A model generated the notes under the pieces. It searched no databases. It saw only the letters and a program-made list of their open reading frames with translations, and had not been told where the DNA came from. A stretch of 64,000 nt of DNA from NCBI RefSeq assembly GCF_000418365.1, contig NC_021663.1, positions 558,001-622,000 of the forward strand, written 5' to 3'. The first letter of the stretch is position 1; each line of letters opens with the position of its first letter. Below, piece by piece: positions 26,506-36,766 of the stretch. Origin of the DNA: Corynebacterium terpenotabidum Y-11 (GTDB lineage: Bacteria; Actinomycetota; Actinomycetes; Mycobacteriales; Mycobacteriaceae). Both the position numbers and the translations under genes were made by a program.

Positions 26506-27405
26506 ATGCGACCTGACTTGTCCGAGTACACGCACTTTTCCGCGGGGAAGGTGCGGGAGATCTACGAGATCGATGATGCGACCCTGTTGATGGTGGCCAC
26601 CGACCGGATCTCCGCCTATGACCACGTCCTGGACACGGACATCCCCGACAAGGGCCGGGTCCTCACCGCGATGAGCGACTTCTTCTTCGACGCCCTCGAC
26701 TTCCCCAACCACCTCGCCGGCCCCGCTGATGATGAGCGGATCCCGGAGAAGGTCGTCGGTCGGGCGATGGTCTGTCACAAGCTGGAGATGCTGCCGTTCG
26801 AATGTGTGGTGCGCGGTTACCTCACCGGGTCCGGGCTCAAGGAGTACCGGGAGAACGGGGCGGTCTGTGGGGTGGGACTGCCCGAGGGTCTCACCGAGGC
26901 GTCGAAGCTGCCGGAACCGATCTTCACCCCGGCGACGAAGGCGGAACTGGGGGACCACGACGAGAACGTGTCCTTCGCCCGCGTTGTCGCTGACCTGGGT
27001 GAGGAACGTGCCGAGGAGCTGAAGGCGGCGTCCATCGCGATCTACAGCCAGGCCGCGGAGATCGCTGCGCAGCACGGGATCATCCTGGCGGACACGAAGT
27101 TTGAGTTCGGGCTGGACGCCGCGGGCAACCTCGTGCTCGGTGACGAGGTCCTCACCCCGGACTCCTCCCGCTACTGGCCGGCCGACTCCTACGAGGAGGG
27201 CAAGGTCCAGCCCAGCTTCGACAAGCAGTATGTGCGGAACTGGCTGACCGGGCCGAAGTCCGGGTGGGACATCGACTCCCGCACTCCCCCGCCCGAGCTG
27301 CCGGGATCGGTCATCGAGGCAACCCGGGAGCGGTACATCGAAGCCTATGAGCGGATCTCCGGGAGGCGTTTCGCCGACTGGATCGGTGCCTGCGCGGGGT
27401 ACTGA
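26506..27405 (+). CDS. purC: SAICAR synthetase
   Basis: 299 residues, the usual length of the actinobacterial/yeast-like form. Joins CAIR and aspartate using ATP. The start [15 protein letters not shown] and [13 protein letters not shown] near 30 are diagnostic. The next stretch, [19 protein letters not shown] near 90-110, carries substrate residues, and [10 protein letters not shown] near 200 with [10 protein letters not shown] near 220 are the two PROSITE-like signatures. Single gene with its own promoter and a strong downstream hairpin. Confidence 0.97.
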   Translation: MRPDLSEYTHFSAGKVREIYEIDDATLLMVATDRISAYDHVLDTDIPDKGRVLTAMSDFFFDALDFPNHLAGPADDERIPEKVVGRAMVCHKLEMLPFECVVRGYLTGSGLKEYRENGAVCGVGLPEGLTEASKLPEPIFTPATKAELGDHDENVSFARVVADLGEERAEELKAASIAIYSQAAEIAAQHGIILADTKFEFGLDAAGNLVLGDEVLTPDSSRYWPADSYEEGKVQPSFDKQYVRNWLTGPKSGWDIDSRTPPPELPGSVIEATRERYIEAYERISGRRFADWIGACAGY

Positions 27406-27433
27406 GGTCCGGATCCCACGGTTCTGCGCAGGT

Positions 27434-27468
27434 GACTCCCCAGGTTGGTTCGACCGACCTGGGGAGTC
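27434..27468 (+). terminator. purC terminator hairpin
   Basis: 15-bp stem GACTCCCCAGGTTGG with one G-T pair, five-base loop, 28 bp after the purC stop. No long T-run. Confidence 0.6.
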
Positions 27469-27504
27469 GCCTATCCGGAAGAGGTGAGGGGTCGGCCACG
27501 GCGC

Positions 27505-27510
27505 TACGAT
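27505..27510 (+). promoter_or_regulatory. -10 element of ptrB
   Basis: TACGAT, eight bases before the ATG at 27519; it supports that start over the longer frame. Confidence 0.45.
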
Positions 27511-27518
27511 CGGTGCCC

Positions 27519-29714
27519 ATGGATTCCTCACTGACCCCCGACGCGACCGCCACCCCGGTCACGCCCCCCATCGCCCCGAAGCGTCCCCACACCCGGTCCT
27601 TCCACGGCCGCAGTGTCATCGACGACTACGAGTGGCTGCGGGACAAGGAGAATCCCGAGGTGCGGGAGTACCTGGAGGCGGAGAACGCCTTCACCGACGC
27701 CCGCACCGCCCACCTCACGCCGCTGGAGGACGCGGTCTTCGCCGAGGTGAAGTCGAGGATCCGCGAAACGGACATGTCTCTGCCGGTGCGCTCGGGCGGC
27801 TGGTGGTACTTCTCCCGCACCGAGGAGGGGAAGAGCTACGGCATCTCCTGCCGTATTCCGGTGGACATGACGGACGCCACGACGCAGTGGACCCCGACGG
27901 AGATTGTCGCCGGGCAGTCAGCGGAGGGTGAGCAGATCATCCTCGACAGCAATGAACTGGCCGAGGGTCATGAGTTCTTCAGCCTGGGGGCCGCGTCCAT
28001 CACCCTCGACGGCCGCTACCTCGCCTATTCCGTCGACCTGGCCGGCGATGAGCGCTTCGACCTGCGGGTGAAGGACCTCACCACCGGTGAGCTGCTCGAC
28101 GACGAGATCCCCGGGGTCGCCTACGGGGCGACCTGGGTCGGTGATGACCACCTGTTCTACCAACGGGTCGATGAGGCGTGGCGTCCCCACGAAGTGTGGC
28201 GGCACCGGATCGGCACGTCGGTGGACGAGGACGTCCTCGTGTTCCGGGAGGAGGACGAGCACTACTGGGTCGGTGTGGGCGTGACCCGCTCGGAGCGGTA
28301 CCTGCTGATCTCCGCGGCGTCCAAGACCACCAGTGAGTCCTGGTACCTGGACCTGGGCGCGTCCGGGGAGGACGCCGAGGGCGAGCTGACTTGCATCCGT
28401 CCCCGGGAGAAGGGGGTGCAGTACGACGTGGACCATGCCGTCGTCGGTGGGGAGGACCACTGGCTGGTGCTGCACGATTCGCTGACCAGGCGCCCCAACG
28501 GTGAGCTCGGACGCTGCCCGGTGGGCCCGGTCGACGACCTGGATGCGCTCGAGGTGATGGTGGAGCACCGGGACGACCGTCGGGTCGAGGGCGTGGACGT
28601 CTTCGCCGACCACATCGTGCTCGCCACCCGGGACAACGCCATCGAGAAACTGTCGCTGATGATGCTGGGCACCGGGGCGGACGGTGCGACCACCTGGGGA
28701 ACCTTCGAGCCGGTCACCTTCGACGAGGAGCTGTATTCGGCGGGAAATACCGGGAACTCCGAGTGGGAGTCCCCGGTCCTGCGGGTGAGCTACACCAGTT
28801 ACGTGACGCCGGGCCAGGTCTGGGAGATCGATCTGGCGTCCGGGGAGCGGACGCTGCGCAAACAGCAGGAGGTGTTGGGCGATGTTGACCTCAGCCGGTA
28901 CACGGCGTCCCGCCGGTGGGTGACGGCGGCAGACGGTGCGCAGATTCCGGTGTCCCTGATCCACCGGGTCGATGTCCCGCTGGACCAGGTGAATCCGGTG
29001 CTGCTCTACGGCTACGGGTCCTATGAGGCGTGTATGGACCCGTATTTCTCGGTGTTCCGGCTGTCGATGCTGGACCGCGGTGTGGTGTACGCCGTGGCGC
29101 ATGTCCGCGGTGGCGGCGAGATGGGGCGGGCCTGGTACGAGCAGGGCAAGGAACTGCACAAGAAGACCACCTTCACCGACTTCATCGCGGTGGCCGATGA
29201 TCTCATCGCCGCTGGCATGACCACCAGTGGGCGGATGGTCGCCGAGGGCGGGTCGGCCGGCGGATTGCTCATGGGGGCGGTGGCGAACATGGCCCCGGAC
29301 CGCTTCGCCGGGATCGAGGCGGTGGTGCCCTTCGTGGATCCGCTGACCTCGATTCTCATGCCGGAGCTGCCGCTGACGGTGACAGAATGGGAGGAGTGGG
29401 GCGATCCGTACCACGATCCCGGGGTCTACGACTACATGGCGACCTATGCGCCCTACGAGAACGTGACGGCGCAGGAGTACCCGGCGATCCTCGCGGTGAG
29501 CGGATTCAACGACACCCGCGTGCTCTACGTGGAGCCGAGCAAGTGGGTGGCGAAGTTGCGGGCGACTGCGGCCCCGGGGTCCGGGGAGATCCTGTTGAAG
29601 ACGGATATGTCCTCCGGTCACGGGGGAGTGTCCGGACGCTATGCGAAGTGGCGGCAGACCGCCTTCGAGATCGCCTGGGAGCTGGACCGGATGGGCGCGA
29701 CGGAAATCCTCTAG
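27519..29714 (+). CDS. ptrB: oligopeptidase B / prolyl oligopeptidase family (S9A)
   Basis: 731 residues. Cytosolic serine peptidase that cuts short peptides, in oligopeptidase B after Arg or Lys. The N-terminal seven-blade propeller begins with the family phrase HGRSVIDDYEWLRDKENPEV. The C-terminal hydrolase holds LLYGYGSYEACMDPYFSVF, AHVRGGGEMGRAWYEQGK, the nucleophile elbow GGSAGG with Ser579, and GFNDTRVLYVEPSKW before the final His in SSGHGG. It sits between purC and dctA as in other corynebacteria as I remember them. Confidence 0.95.
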   Translation: MDSSLTPDATATPVTPPIAPKRPHTRSFHGRSVIDDYEWLRDKENPEVREYLEAENAFTDARTAHLTPLEDAVFAEVKSRIRETDMSLPVRSGGWWYFSRTEEGKSYGISCRIPVDMTDATTQWTPTEIVAGQSAEGEQIILDSNELAEGHEFFSLGAASITLDGRYLAYSVDLAGDERFDLRVKDLTTGELLDDEIPGVAYGATWVGDDHLFYQRVDEAWRPHEVWRHRIGTSVDEDVLVFREEDEHYWVGVGVTRSERYLLISAASKTTSESWYLDLGASGEDAEGELTCIRPREKGVQYDVDHAVVGGEDHWLVLHDSLTRRPNGELGRCPVGPVDDLDALEVMVEHRDDRRVEGVDVFADHIVLATRDNAIEKLSLMMLGTGADGATTWGTFEPVTFDEELYSAGNTGNSEWESPVLRVSYTSYVTPGQVWEIDLASGERTLRKQQEVLGDVDLSRYTASRRWVTAADGAQIPVSLIHRVDVPLDQVNPVLLYGYGSYEACMDPYFSVFRLSMLDRGVVYAVAHVRGGGEMGRAWYEQGKELHKKTTFTDFIAVADDLIAAGMTTSGRMVAEGGSAGGLLMGAVANMAPDRFAGIEAVVPFVDPLTSILMPELPLTVTEWEEWGDPYHDPGVYDYMATYAPYENVTAQEYPAILAVSGFNDTRVLYVEPSKWVAKLRATAAPGSGEILLKTDMSSGHGGVSGRYAKWRQTAFEIAWELDRMGATEIL

Positions 29715-29933
29715 CGCATATTCCTGTTCCCCGCTACCCCCGTCGGCATTTCAGTGGAGAGCGGGTCCCACAGGATGGTGCGGCATATCTGAATCGTGGA
29801 ACCACCTTGGGATTGAATGTGGTTTACCCGCAGTAGTGTGATCTGCCCAATACACGATCGGCGGGGGGAGCGGAGATGAACGGTGGAAAAAGTATTGGAT
29901 CGGGGTGGCTGACGGGGGTACCTTTTCCCAACT

Positions 29934-31358
29934 ATGAGCCGTCAAGAGTCTGATGCGCAGGGCGCCACCGCCGACACCCCTGCCGCCGCTGTACCGAAGA
30001 AGAAGTCCACCCGAGCCGCACACTGGCTCTACATCGCCGTGATCCTCGCGATTGTCGCGGGCGTCATCCTCGGGCTTGTCGCTCCCGGTGTGGCATCGAA
30101 CGTCAAGTTCCTCGGAACGATGTTCGTCAACCTCATCAAGATGATGATCGCCCCGATCATCTTCTGCACCATTGTCATCGGCGTCGGCCATGTCCGTGAG
30201 GCGGCGACCGTGGGCAAGGCCGGTGGCATGGCCCTGGTCTACTTCATCATCATGTCGACCTTCGCCCTGGGCATCGGCCTGCTCGTGGGTAACCTCCTTG
30301 ACCCGGGCAACGGTCTGAGCATTAGCCCGGGAGACTCGGACAAGTACCCGGCGGATGAACAGACGAGCAGCGGCATCCAGGGGATCATCGAGGAGATCAT
30401 CCCGGACACCATGTTGTCGTCTCTCGCCTCCGGTGAGATCCTCCAGGCACTGTTCGTTGCCCTGCTCGTGGGCTTCGCCGTCCAGTCCATGCCGAACAAG
30501 GTCGCCGGACCGGTGCTCTACGCCGTGGAGCTCGGTCAGCACGTCGTGTTCAAGGTCATGTCCATGGTCCTGTGGGTCGCCCCGGTCGGTGCCTTCGGTG
30601 CGATGGCCGGTGTTGTCGGAGAGACCGGCATGGACGCCGTCTGGAGCCTGATGAAGCTCATGCTCGCGTTCTGGATCACCTGCATCCTCTTCATCACGCT
30701 CGTGCTGGGCACGATGCTCAAGACCGTGACCGGGCTCAGCATCTTCAAGCTCTTGCGCTACCTCGGCAGCGAGTACCTGCTCATCTTCGGCACCTCGTCC
30801 TCCGAGTCCGCCCTCCCCCAGCTCATCGCCAAGATGGGCTTCGCCGGTGTGGACAAGTCCACCGTCGGCATCGTCGTGCCGACCGGTTACTCCTTCAACC
30901 TCGACGGCACCGCGATCTACCTCACCATGTCCTCGATCTTCATCGCCGAAGCGATGGACATGCCGATGAGCATCGGTGAGCAGGTGGGCCTCATGGTCAT
31001 CATGATCATCGCCTCCAAGGGTGCCGCCGGCGTCTCGGGTGCCGGTATCGCCACCCTGGCGGCGGGCCTGCAGGCGCACGAGCCGCAGATGCTCTCCGGA
31101 GTGGATACCATCCTGGGCATCGACAAATTCATGTCCGAGGCCCGTTCCCTGACCAACTTCACCGGCAACGCTGTCGCCACCTTCCTCGTCGGCAAGTGGA
31201 CCGGGTCCCTTGACCTGGCGCGCGCCCACGACGTCCTTGACCGCAAGGTGGAGTATGTCCCGGGTGACAACGAGGACCAGGCGTCGGCCGAGATCTTTGT
31301 CGGAGCCAACCCGCAGCCTGCGGTTCCGGAACCGCAGACCGAAATCTGGAAGCCCTAG
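29934..31358 (+). CDS. dctA: C4-dicarboxylate/proton-sodium symporter
   Basis: 474 residues, dicarboxylate/amino-acid:cation symporter (DAACS) family. Takes up succinate, fumarate or malate, or possibly glutamate. The fold shows FVNLIKMMIAPIIFCTIVIGVG, the serine-rich hairpin FGTSSSESALPQLIAKM near 285, and the unwound TM7 region GYSFNLDGTAIYLTM near 320. A Lys-rich N-terminus precedes the first span. Position next to ptrB and purSQL matches the C. glutamicum dctA locus as I recall it, which favours dicarboxylates. The 219-bp upstream gap holds no gene; a TACCTT hexamer lies about eight bases before the ATG. Confidence 0.88.
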   Translation: MSRQESDAQGATADTPAAAVPKKKSTRAAHWLYIAVILAIVAGVILGLVAPGVASNVKFLGTMFVNLIKMMIAPIIFCTIVIGVGHVREAATVGKAGGMALVYFIIMSTFALGIGLLVGNLLDPGNGLSISPGDSDKYPADEQTSSGIQGIIEEIIPDTMLSSLASGEILQALFVALLVGFAVQSMPNKVAGPVLYAVELGQHVVFKVMSMVLWVAPVGAFGAMAGVVGETGMDAVWSLMKLMLAFWITCILFITLVLGTMLKTVTGLSIFKLLRYLGSEYLLIFGTSSSESALPQLIAKMGFAGVDKSTVGIVVPTGYSFNLDGTAIYLTMSSIFIAEAMDMPMSIGEQVGLMVIMIIASKGAAGVSGAGIATLAAGLQAHEPQMLSGVDTILGIDKFMSEARSLTNFTGNAVATFLVGKWTGSLDLARAHDVLDRKVEYVPGDNEDQASAEIFVGANPQPAVPEPQTEIWKP

Positions 31359-31390
31359 CGTCCTCACGGATCAAGGTCCCTGCGACCCCT

Positions 31391-31425
31391 CCGGGGCCGA
31401 CCGTCCCACCGACGGTCGGCCCCGG
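31391..31425 (+). terminator. dctA terminator hairpin
   Basis: Perfect 15-bp stem CCGGGGCCGACCGTC, five-base loop CCACC, followed by TTCG. About 30 bp after the dctA stop. Confidence 0.7.
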
Positions 31426-31464
31426 TTCGCGTTACCGGGTATGACCGGTAAGGTTGTGCCCGTT

Positions 31465-31500
31465 CAGCTACCTGCTCAGCTACCTGCTGAGCTACCTCTG
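31465..31500 (+). repeat. 12-nt tandem repeat upstream of purS
   Basis: CAGCTACCTGCT at 31465-31476 and 31477-31488, then the variant GAGCTACCTCTG at 31489-31500. It fills most of the probable 5' leader between a -10-like TAAGGT (31450-31455) and the purS start. Confidence 0.85.
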
Positions 31501-31519
31501 ACTCATGGAGAAAATCACC

Positions 31520-31765
31520 GTGGCCCGTGTCGTTGTCAATGTCATGCCGAAGACGGAGATCCTGGACCCCCAGGGCCAGGCCGTCGTCCGAGCTCTGGGG
31601 CGCATCGGCGTCACGGGCGTCTCCGACGTCCGCCAGGGCAAGCGTTTCGAGCTGGAGGTCGACGGCACCGTGACGCCAGCTGACCTCGACCGGATCGCGT
31701 CCACCCTCCTGGCGAACACCGTCATCGAGGACTACGAGGTTGTCACCGCCGAGGTGGCGCAGTGA
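31520..31765 (+). CDS. purS: FGAM synthase subunit PurS
   Basis: 81 residues from GTG. Small bridging subunit of the three-part phosphoribosylformylglycinamidine synthase, needed to pass ammonia from PurQ to PurL. The core [19 protein letters not shown], then [15 protein letters not shown] and [12 protein letters not shown], is classic PurS. An ATG five codons upstream (31505) is also open, but relatives begin MARVVV and GGAGAA sits eight bases before the GTG, so I prefer 31520. The stop overlaps the purQ GTG (GTGA). Confidence 0.93.
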   Translation: MARVVVNVMPKTEILDPQGQAVVRALGRIGVTGVSDVRQGKRFELEVDGTVTPADLDRIASTLLANTVIEDYEVVTAEVAQ

Positions 31766-32433
31766 CCGCCCGCATCGGAGTCATCACCTTCCCCGGCACC
31801 CTCGACGACGTGGACGCCGTCCGCGCCGTCACCCTCGCCGGTGCCGAGGCGGTCAACCTCTGGCATGCGGACACCGACGTGAAGGACGTGGACGCCGTCG
31901 TCGTCCCCGGCGGCTTCTCCTACGGTGACTACCTGCGCTCGGGTGCGATCGCGGCCCAGGCGTCCGTGATGCGAGCCGTCATCGACCGTGCGGCCGCCGG
32001 AATGCCGGTCCTCGGCATCTGCAACGGTTTCCAGATCCTCACCGAGGCCGGCCTGCTGCCGGGTGCCCTGACCCGCAACCAGGGTCTGCACTTCCACTGC
32101 ACCGACGCCGTCCTCGAGGTCGCCAACGTCGCCACCGCCTGGACCTCGACCTTCACCGAGGGACAGAAGATCCTCATCCCCTCGAAGCACGGGGAAGGAC
32201 GCTTCCAGGCCTCCGCCGAGACCGTCGCCGAGCTGGAGGGGGAGGGCCGCGTGGTCTTCCGCTACACCGACAACGTCAACGGGTCGGTCAACAGCATCGC
32301 GGGTGTGACCTCGGAAAACGGCCGCGTCGTCGGCCTCATGCCGCACCCCGAGCACGCTGTCGAGGGCCTCACCGGTCCGTCGCTCGACGGCCTGCAGCTG
32401 TTCCTGTCCGCCGTCGGCGCTGTCGCCGCCTGA
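31762..32433 (+). CDS. purQ: FGAM synthase glutaminase subunit PurQ
   Basis: 223 residues, GTG start overlapping purS by four bases. Class I glutamine amidotransferase that makes ammonia for PurL. The nucleophile is Cys87 in [11 protein letters not shown], preceded by the oxyanion stretch [16 protein letters not shown]. The His-Glu pair lies in MPHPEHAVE near the end. Middle gene of purS-purQ-purL. Confidence 0.97.
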   Translation: MTARIGVITFPGTLDDVDAVRAVTLAGAEAVNLWHADTDVKDVDAVVVPGGFSYGDYLRSGAIAAQASVMRAVIDRAAAGMPVLGICNGFQILTEAGLLPGALTRNQGLHFHCTDAVLEVANVATAWTSTFTEGQKILIPSKHGEGRFQASAETVAELEGEGRVVFRYTDNVNGSVNSIAGVTSENGRVVGLMPHPEHAVEGLTGPSLDGLQLFLSAVGAVAA

Positions 32434-32473
32434 TCTCCGACGACGCCTGAGAGCAAGGAGAACGAGGAGAACC

Positions 32474-34825
32474 ATGACTGTCCACAACGACACCGTCGCC
32501 AACGCCGTCGCCACCCCCGACATCGACCAGCCCTGGGCCGAACTCGGCCTCAAGGACGACGAGTACCAGCGCATCCGGGACATCCTCGGTCGGCGTCCCA
32601 CCGCCGCCGAGCTCGCGATGTACTCCGTGATGTGGTCGGAGCACTGCTCCTACAAGTCCTCGAAGACGCATCTGCGCTACTTCGGTGAGACCACCACCGA
32701 GGAGATGCAGTCGAAGATGCTCGCCGGTATCGGCGAGAACGCCGGCGTCATCGACATCGGCGACGGCAATGCCGTCACCTTCAAGGTCGAGTCCCACAAC
32801 CACCCGTCTTACGTCGAGCCCTACCAGGGGGCGGCGACCGGCGTCGGCGGTATCGTCCGCGACATCATGGCCATGGGCGCCCGGCCCGTCGCCGTGATGG
32901 ACCAGCTGCGCTTCGGCGCTGCGGACGCCCCGGACACCCAGCGCGTCCTGCCGGGTGTCGTCGCTGGTGTCGGCGGCTACGGCAACTGTCTCGGCCTGCC
33001 CAACCTCGGCGGTGAGACGGTCTTCGACGCGTCCTACGCTGGCAACCCCCTGGTCAACGCGCTGTGCGTCGGCACGCTGAAGGTCGAGGACCTCAAACTG
33101 GCCTTCGCCTCGGGTACCGGTAACCGGGTGATCCTCTTCGGTTCCCGCACCGGTCTCGACGGCATCGGCGGCGTGTCCGTGCTGGCCTCCGACACCTTCG
33201 AGGAGGGCGCCGAGCGCAAGCTCCCCGCTGTGCAGGTCGGGGACCCCTTCGCCGAGAAGGTGCTCATCGAGTGCTGCCTCGACCTCTACCGCGCCGGAGT
33301 GGTCGTCGGTATCCAGGACCTCGGCGGCGCCGGCCTGTCCTGCGCCACCGCCGAGCTCGCCGCCGCCGGTGACGGTGGCATGCACATCGTCCTCGACAAT
33401 GTGCACCTGCGCGCCGAGAACATGTCCGCCGCGGACATCCTCTCCTCGGAGTCCCAGGAACGCATGATGGCCGTCGTCACCCCGGACAACGTGGACGCCT
33501 TCATGGCGATCTGCGACCGGTGGGAGGTCATTGCCTCCGACCTCGGTGAGGTCACCGACGGTGACCACCTCGTCATCGAGCACCTCGGCGAGATCGTCGT
33601 CGACGCCGACGCCGCCTCCATGGCCGACGAGGGGCCCGTCTACGAGCGCCCCTACGCCCGTCCGGAGACCCAGGACGCCCTCAACACCGCGCCTGAGCTG
33701 GCCCGCCCGACTGACGCCGCCGCACTGCGGCAGACCGTGCTCGACCTCGCGGCCAGCCCCGCGCTGTGCTCGCGGGCCTACATCACCGAGCAGTACGACC
33801 GCTACGTCCGAGGCAACACCGTGCTCGCGAAGAACGCGGACGCCGGTGTGCTGCGCATCGACGAGGAGACCGGCCGTGGCATCGCCGTGGCCACCGACGC
33901 CTCCGGCCGGTACACGAAGCTGGACCCGAACACCGGTGCCCGGCTGGCCCTGGCCGAGGCCTACCGCAACGTCTCCGTCACCGGCGCCACCCCGGTCGCA
34001 CTGTCCAACTGCCTCAACTTCGGCTCCCCGGAGGACGCCGGCGTGATGTGGCAGTTCCGGGAGGCCGTCCACGGTCTGGCCGACGGTGCCGTTGAACTGG
34101 GGATCCCGGTCACCGGCGGCAACGTCTCCTTCTACAACCAGACCGGGTCCGAGCCGATCCTCCCGACCCCGGTTATCGCCGTGCTCGGCACGATCGATGA
34201 TGTCGCGACCAGGATCCCTGCCCAGGCCCCAGCCGGGGAGTACACCCTGCTGCTCGCGGGGAAGGAGACCGCCGACGAGCTCGGTGGGTCGATCTGGCAG
34301 CAGGTCGCCCATGACACGCTCGCCGGGCTGCCCCCGCAGGTCGACCTCCTCGCCGAGCAGAAGCTCGGCGCGGCCCTGTCCAAGCTGCGCGGTGTGGTCG
34401 CCTCCGCCCACGACCTCTCCGAGGGAGGTCTGTCGCAGGCGGTGGTGGAGTTCGCCGTGCAGTCCGGTGCCGCCGTGTCTGTCGACCCGACCGTGGCACT
34501 GTCGGACGCTGCCACGACCGGCGATGCGGTGGCGGACACCTTCACCGCCCTGTTCTCCGAGACCGCGACTCGGGTCCTGGTGGCTGTCGCCGCGGACACG
34601 GTGGCGGAGACGGAGAAGACCTTCGCCGGCCACGGAGTGCCCGTGACCAGTCTCGGCAAAGCCGTTGTCTCCGGGGACGCCGAGGCATCCGAGGGACAGG
34701 TCATCGCCGTGACCACCGAGGGCGCGTCCTTCACCCTGCCGGTCGCTGAGGCCCGCGCGGCCTGGGAGGGAACTCTGCCGGCGCTGTTCAGCCACGCCGT
34801 CGGTGCCAACTCCGTCGTGGAGTAG
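32474..34825 (+). CDS. purL: FGAM synthase large subunit PurL
   Basis: 783 residues, the short PurL that works with PurS and PurQ (not the 1300-residue fused form). Converts FGAR to FGAM with ATP. Visible features: [12 protein letters not shown] near 55, the ATP site [24 protein letters not shown] near 105-128, and a second internal half with [12 protein letters not shown] and [15 protein letters not shown] near 545. AAGGAGAACGAGGAGA precedes the ATG. A 17-bp hairpin follows the stop. Confidence 0.97.
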   Translation: MTVHNDTVANAVATPDIDQPWAELGLKDDEYQRIRDILGRRPTAAELAMYSVMWSEHCSYKSSKTHLRYFGETTTEEMQSKMLAGIGENAGVIDIGDGNAVTFKVESHNHPSYVEPYQGAATGVGGIVRDIMAMGARPVAVMDQLRFGAADAPDTQRVLPGVVAGVGGYGNCLGLPNLGGETVFDASYAGNPLVNALCVGTLKVEDLKLAFASGTGNRVILFGSRTGLDGIGGVSVLASDTFEEGAERKLPAVQVGDPFAEKVLIECCLDLYRAGVVVGIQDLGGAGLSCATAELAAAGDGGMHIVLDNVHLRAENMSAADILSSESQERMMAVVTPDNVDAFMAICDRWEVIASDLGEVTDGDHLVIEHLGEIVVDADAASMADEGPVYERPYARPETQDALNTAPELARPTDAAALRQTVLDLAASPALCSRAYITEQYDRYVRGNTVLAKNADAGVLRIDEETGRGIAVATDASGRYTKLDPNTGARLALAEAYRNVSVTGATPVALSNCLNFGSPEDAGVMWQFREAVHGLADGAVELGIPVTGGNVSFYNQTGSEPILPTPVIAVLGTIDDVATRIPAQAPAGEYTLLLAGKETADELGGSIWQQVAHDTLAGLPPQVDLLAEQKLGAALSKLRGVVASAHDLSEGGLSQAVVEFAVQSGAAVSVDPTVALSDAATTGDAVADTFTALFSETATRVLVAVAADTVAETEKTFAGHGVPVTSLGKAVVSGDAEASEGQVIAVTTEGASFTLPVAEARAAWEGTLPALFSHAVGANSVVE

Positions 34826-34842
34826 GAGCCGTCCCGGCCTGT

Positions 34843-34882
34843 CCCCGGGAACAGGTGGTGAGCCAACCACCGGTTCCCGGGG
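34843..34882 (+). terminator. purL terminator hairpin
   Basis: 17-bp stem with one mismatch (34843-34859 with 34866-34882), six-base loop, then ATTG. Ends the purSQL operon. Confidence 0.65.
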
Positions 34883-34965
34883 ATTGTGCTGTCCAGCGGG
34901 AATCCGGCGCGTCACCGGGGGTGGGGGCGTCGGTTCCGCAGTTGGCCCGCCAGGGCACGCGCGGG

Positions 34966-34971
34966 TATTCT
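34966..34971 (+). promoter_or_regulatory. -10 element of the Ser-rich membrane protein gene
   Basis: TATTCT, eight bases before GTG 34980; probably leaderless. Confidence 0.4.
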
Positions 34972-34979
34972 GACCTGCT

Positions 34980-35708
34980 GTGATGCAGCAGAACATGCCC
35001 GAGAACCCGTGGAACCCGGCAGGATCCGGTGAGACGCAGCAATGGGCGGTACCGGCTCCGGCCCCGGAGCGAGGCGCCGGTAACGGTGGCCTCATCACCG
35101 CCGTCGTCGCCGCCGCCCTGGCGCTCGCCCTGCTGGGTGGAGTGCTCTGGTGGTTCTTCGGCAGCGGTGGTGATTCGGAGACGACAGCATCCACCGAGGC
35201 CCCCAGCTTCACCGCTCCGGTGACGCAGACTGCGACGGTGTCGGAGTCGGAGTCGGTGTCCGAGCCAGAACCCACTGCGGACACCTCCACTGGATCCAGC
35301 GGCTCCTCCAGCTCCTCCAGCTCCAGCGGGTCGAACAGTTCCGCTCCGCGGACCAACCTCTCCTCCCTCCCCTCCGGGCTGGGCTACAGCGGATGGACCA
35401 ACTTGTCCGGGGCCAGCTGCAACGCCGACGACACCTGGGTCTACGCCGGTGGGAACAGCTCGACGAAGGTGGTGGTGTGCCGTGTCGGCAGCGACGGTGA
35501 CTTCTACTACCGGGGCTACCGCAACGGCGACAGCCTGGAACGGGACGTGGACATGTCCAGTGCCGATGTCGCGGACGGCTACTACGTGATCCCCGCCGAC
35601 CCCTCGACCATCGTCATCGACGGCGACACCCTCACCGTCTACCGCAATGGTGAGGTGACGACCACCGAGGACTTCAACGGCAACGCCTGGGCCGACACTG
35701 ACGCCTGA
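34980..35708 (+). CDS. single-span membrane protein with Ser-rich linker, unknown function
   Basis: 242 residues (241 if the ATG one codon on is used). Layout: a short Pro/Asn-rich cytoplasmic tail, one span at about 35-56 (ITAVVAAALALALLGGVLW), then a Ser/Thr/Glu linker to about 122 with SSSSS runs. An extracellular domain of about 115 residues closes the protein, with NADDTWVYAGG, VVVCRVGSDGDFYYRGYR and a TLTVYRNGEV strand. The outer domain looks like a small beta-rich module; two cysteines (in GASCN and VVVCR) could pair. I do not recognise a family. Isolated between purL and the thioesterase. Confidence 0.75.
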   Translation: MMQQNMPENPWNPAGSGETQQWAVPAPAPERGAGNGGLITAVVAAALALALLGGVLWWFFGSGGDSETTASTEAPSFTAPVTQTATVSESESVSEPEPTADTSTGSSGSSSSSSSSGSNSSAPRTNLSSLPSGLGYSGWTNLSGASCNADDTWVYAGGNSSTKVVVCRVGSDGDFYYRGYRNGDSLERDVDMSSADVADGYYVIPADPSTIVIDGDTLTVYRNGEVTTTEDFNGNAWADTDA

Positions 35709-35712
35709 GGCC

Positions 35713-36729
35713 TCAGTTCACCGGGTACTGCGGCTCCTCGCGCAGCGGGCGGAACATCGGCTGCGGGGAGTACGTCCGCCGCAGCTCACGCAGCGTCACC
35801 GCATGCTGTTCGAGGCGTCGGTCCTCCGGAGTGACCGGGGTGAAGGGGCGGGCGTTGAGCGGATTGCCGTCGAGATCGACGCCGACGTAGGTCATCGAGG
35901 CGTGGAGCGCCACCGGCAGATTGCCGGTGCCCTCCCGCGGATCACCGGCCCGCAGGTGCACGGTCACCGCCATGGACCGGGTGTCGGTGCGGATCATGCG
36001 TGCCTCCACCTCGACCAGGTCCCCGATGTGCACCGGCCGGTAGAAACGGATGCCCCCGGCGTACACCGCCACGGTCTGCTCCCCGGACCAGGCCATGGTG
36101 CAGGCGGTGGCGGCCTCGTCGATCCACTCCATCGCCGTACCACCGTGGACGTTGCCGCCCCAGTTCACGTCGGTCGGCTTCGCCATGAAGCGGTGGACCA
36201 TGGACGGGCCGGTCCCGGATTCGGTGTAGCTCTGCTTGAGCATCTCCTCCTCGATGGCCTTACGCAGTTGGACGCGGGACAGGGCAGCCTCGGCCACCCG
36301 ACGTTCCTCATCGGTCCGCGGCTCGAAGTGGGGGACCGGGGTCGACCGCCGGTTCTCGTCCATCGCCACGAAAATGACCAGGCAGTCACAGGCCCGGGTG
36401 AAGATCAGTTCCCGAGGATCGGCGGAGAGCACCTCGTTGACGATGTGCATCGAGGACCGGCCGGTGTAGGCGATCCGTGACCGGACCTCCACGACGTGCC
36501 CGGAGGGGATCGGCCGGGTGAAGTGGATATGGCCCACGTAGGCGGTCACGCAGTAGGCACCCGACCAGCCCACCGCACAGGCGTAGGCGCCCTTGTCGAT
36601 CCATTCGAGGACGCGACCACCGTGGACGCCGTTCGCCCCCTGCATCAGCACATCGGTCGGCGCCGCCATGAAACGCAGCGTCACCTCGGGGGACGGGGAC
36701 CGTTCCATGCCGTTCACTGTGTCCGTCAC
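35713..36729 (-). CDS. acyl-CoA thioesterase with two hotdog domains
   Basis: 338 residues from a GTG with GGAGG nine bases upstream. An ATG 13 codons further up (36768) falls inside the TAGGAT -10 hexamer, so it is less likely. Two ACOT-type hotdog domains in tandem, about 15-150 and 170-310. Each has the HGG turn after a MAAPTDV- or MAKPTDV-type phrase (GVHGGRVLEWIDKGAY and NVHGGTAMEWIDEAA), where the Asp is part of the active site. Hydrolyses acyl-CoA to free acid and CoA; chain length unknown. Divergent from the SCP-like gene. Confidence 0.9.
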   Translation of the reverse strand: MTDTVNGMERSPSPEVTLRFMAAPTDVLMQGANGVHGGRVLEWIDKGAYACAVGWSGAYCVTAYVGHIHFTRPIPSGHVVEVRSRIAYTGRSSMHIVNEVLSADPRELIFTRACDCLVIFVAMDENRRSTPVPHFEPRTDEERRVAEAALSRVQLRKAIEEEMLKQSYTESGTGPSMVHRFMAKPTDVNWGGNVHGGTAMEWIDEAATACTMAWSGEQTVAVYAGGIRFYRPVHIGDLVEVEARMIRTDTRSMAVTVHLRAGDPREGTGNLPVALHASMTYVGVDLDGNPLNARPFTPVTPEDRRLEQHAVTLRELRRTYSPQPMFRPLREEPQYPVN

Positions 36730-36766
36730 CGCATCAAGCCTCCGTGTCGTGTCAACCGTCCCCACC

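Noticed and set aside
29840..29860. CRP/GlxR-like TGTGA near dctA
   Set aside because: Only one half-site is present; the second half does not fit the consensus.
35296..35336. CTCCAG repeats
   Set aside because: They lie inside the Ser-rich linker of a coding region and reflect Ser codon runs rather than a regulatory repeat.
32369..35356. 995-codon minus-strand open frame
   Set aside because: Antisense to purL and the membrane-protein gene; no start signal or recognisable domain.
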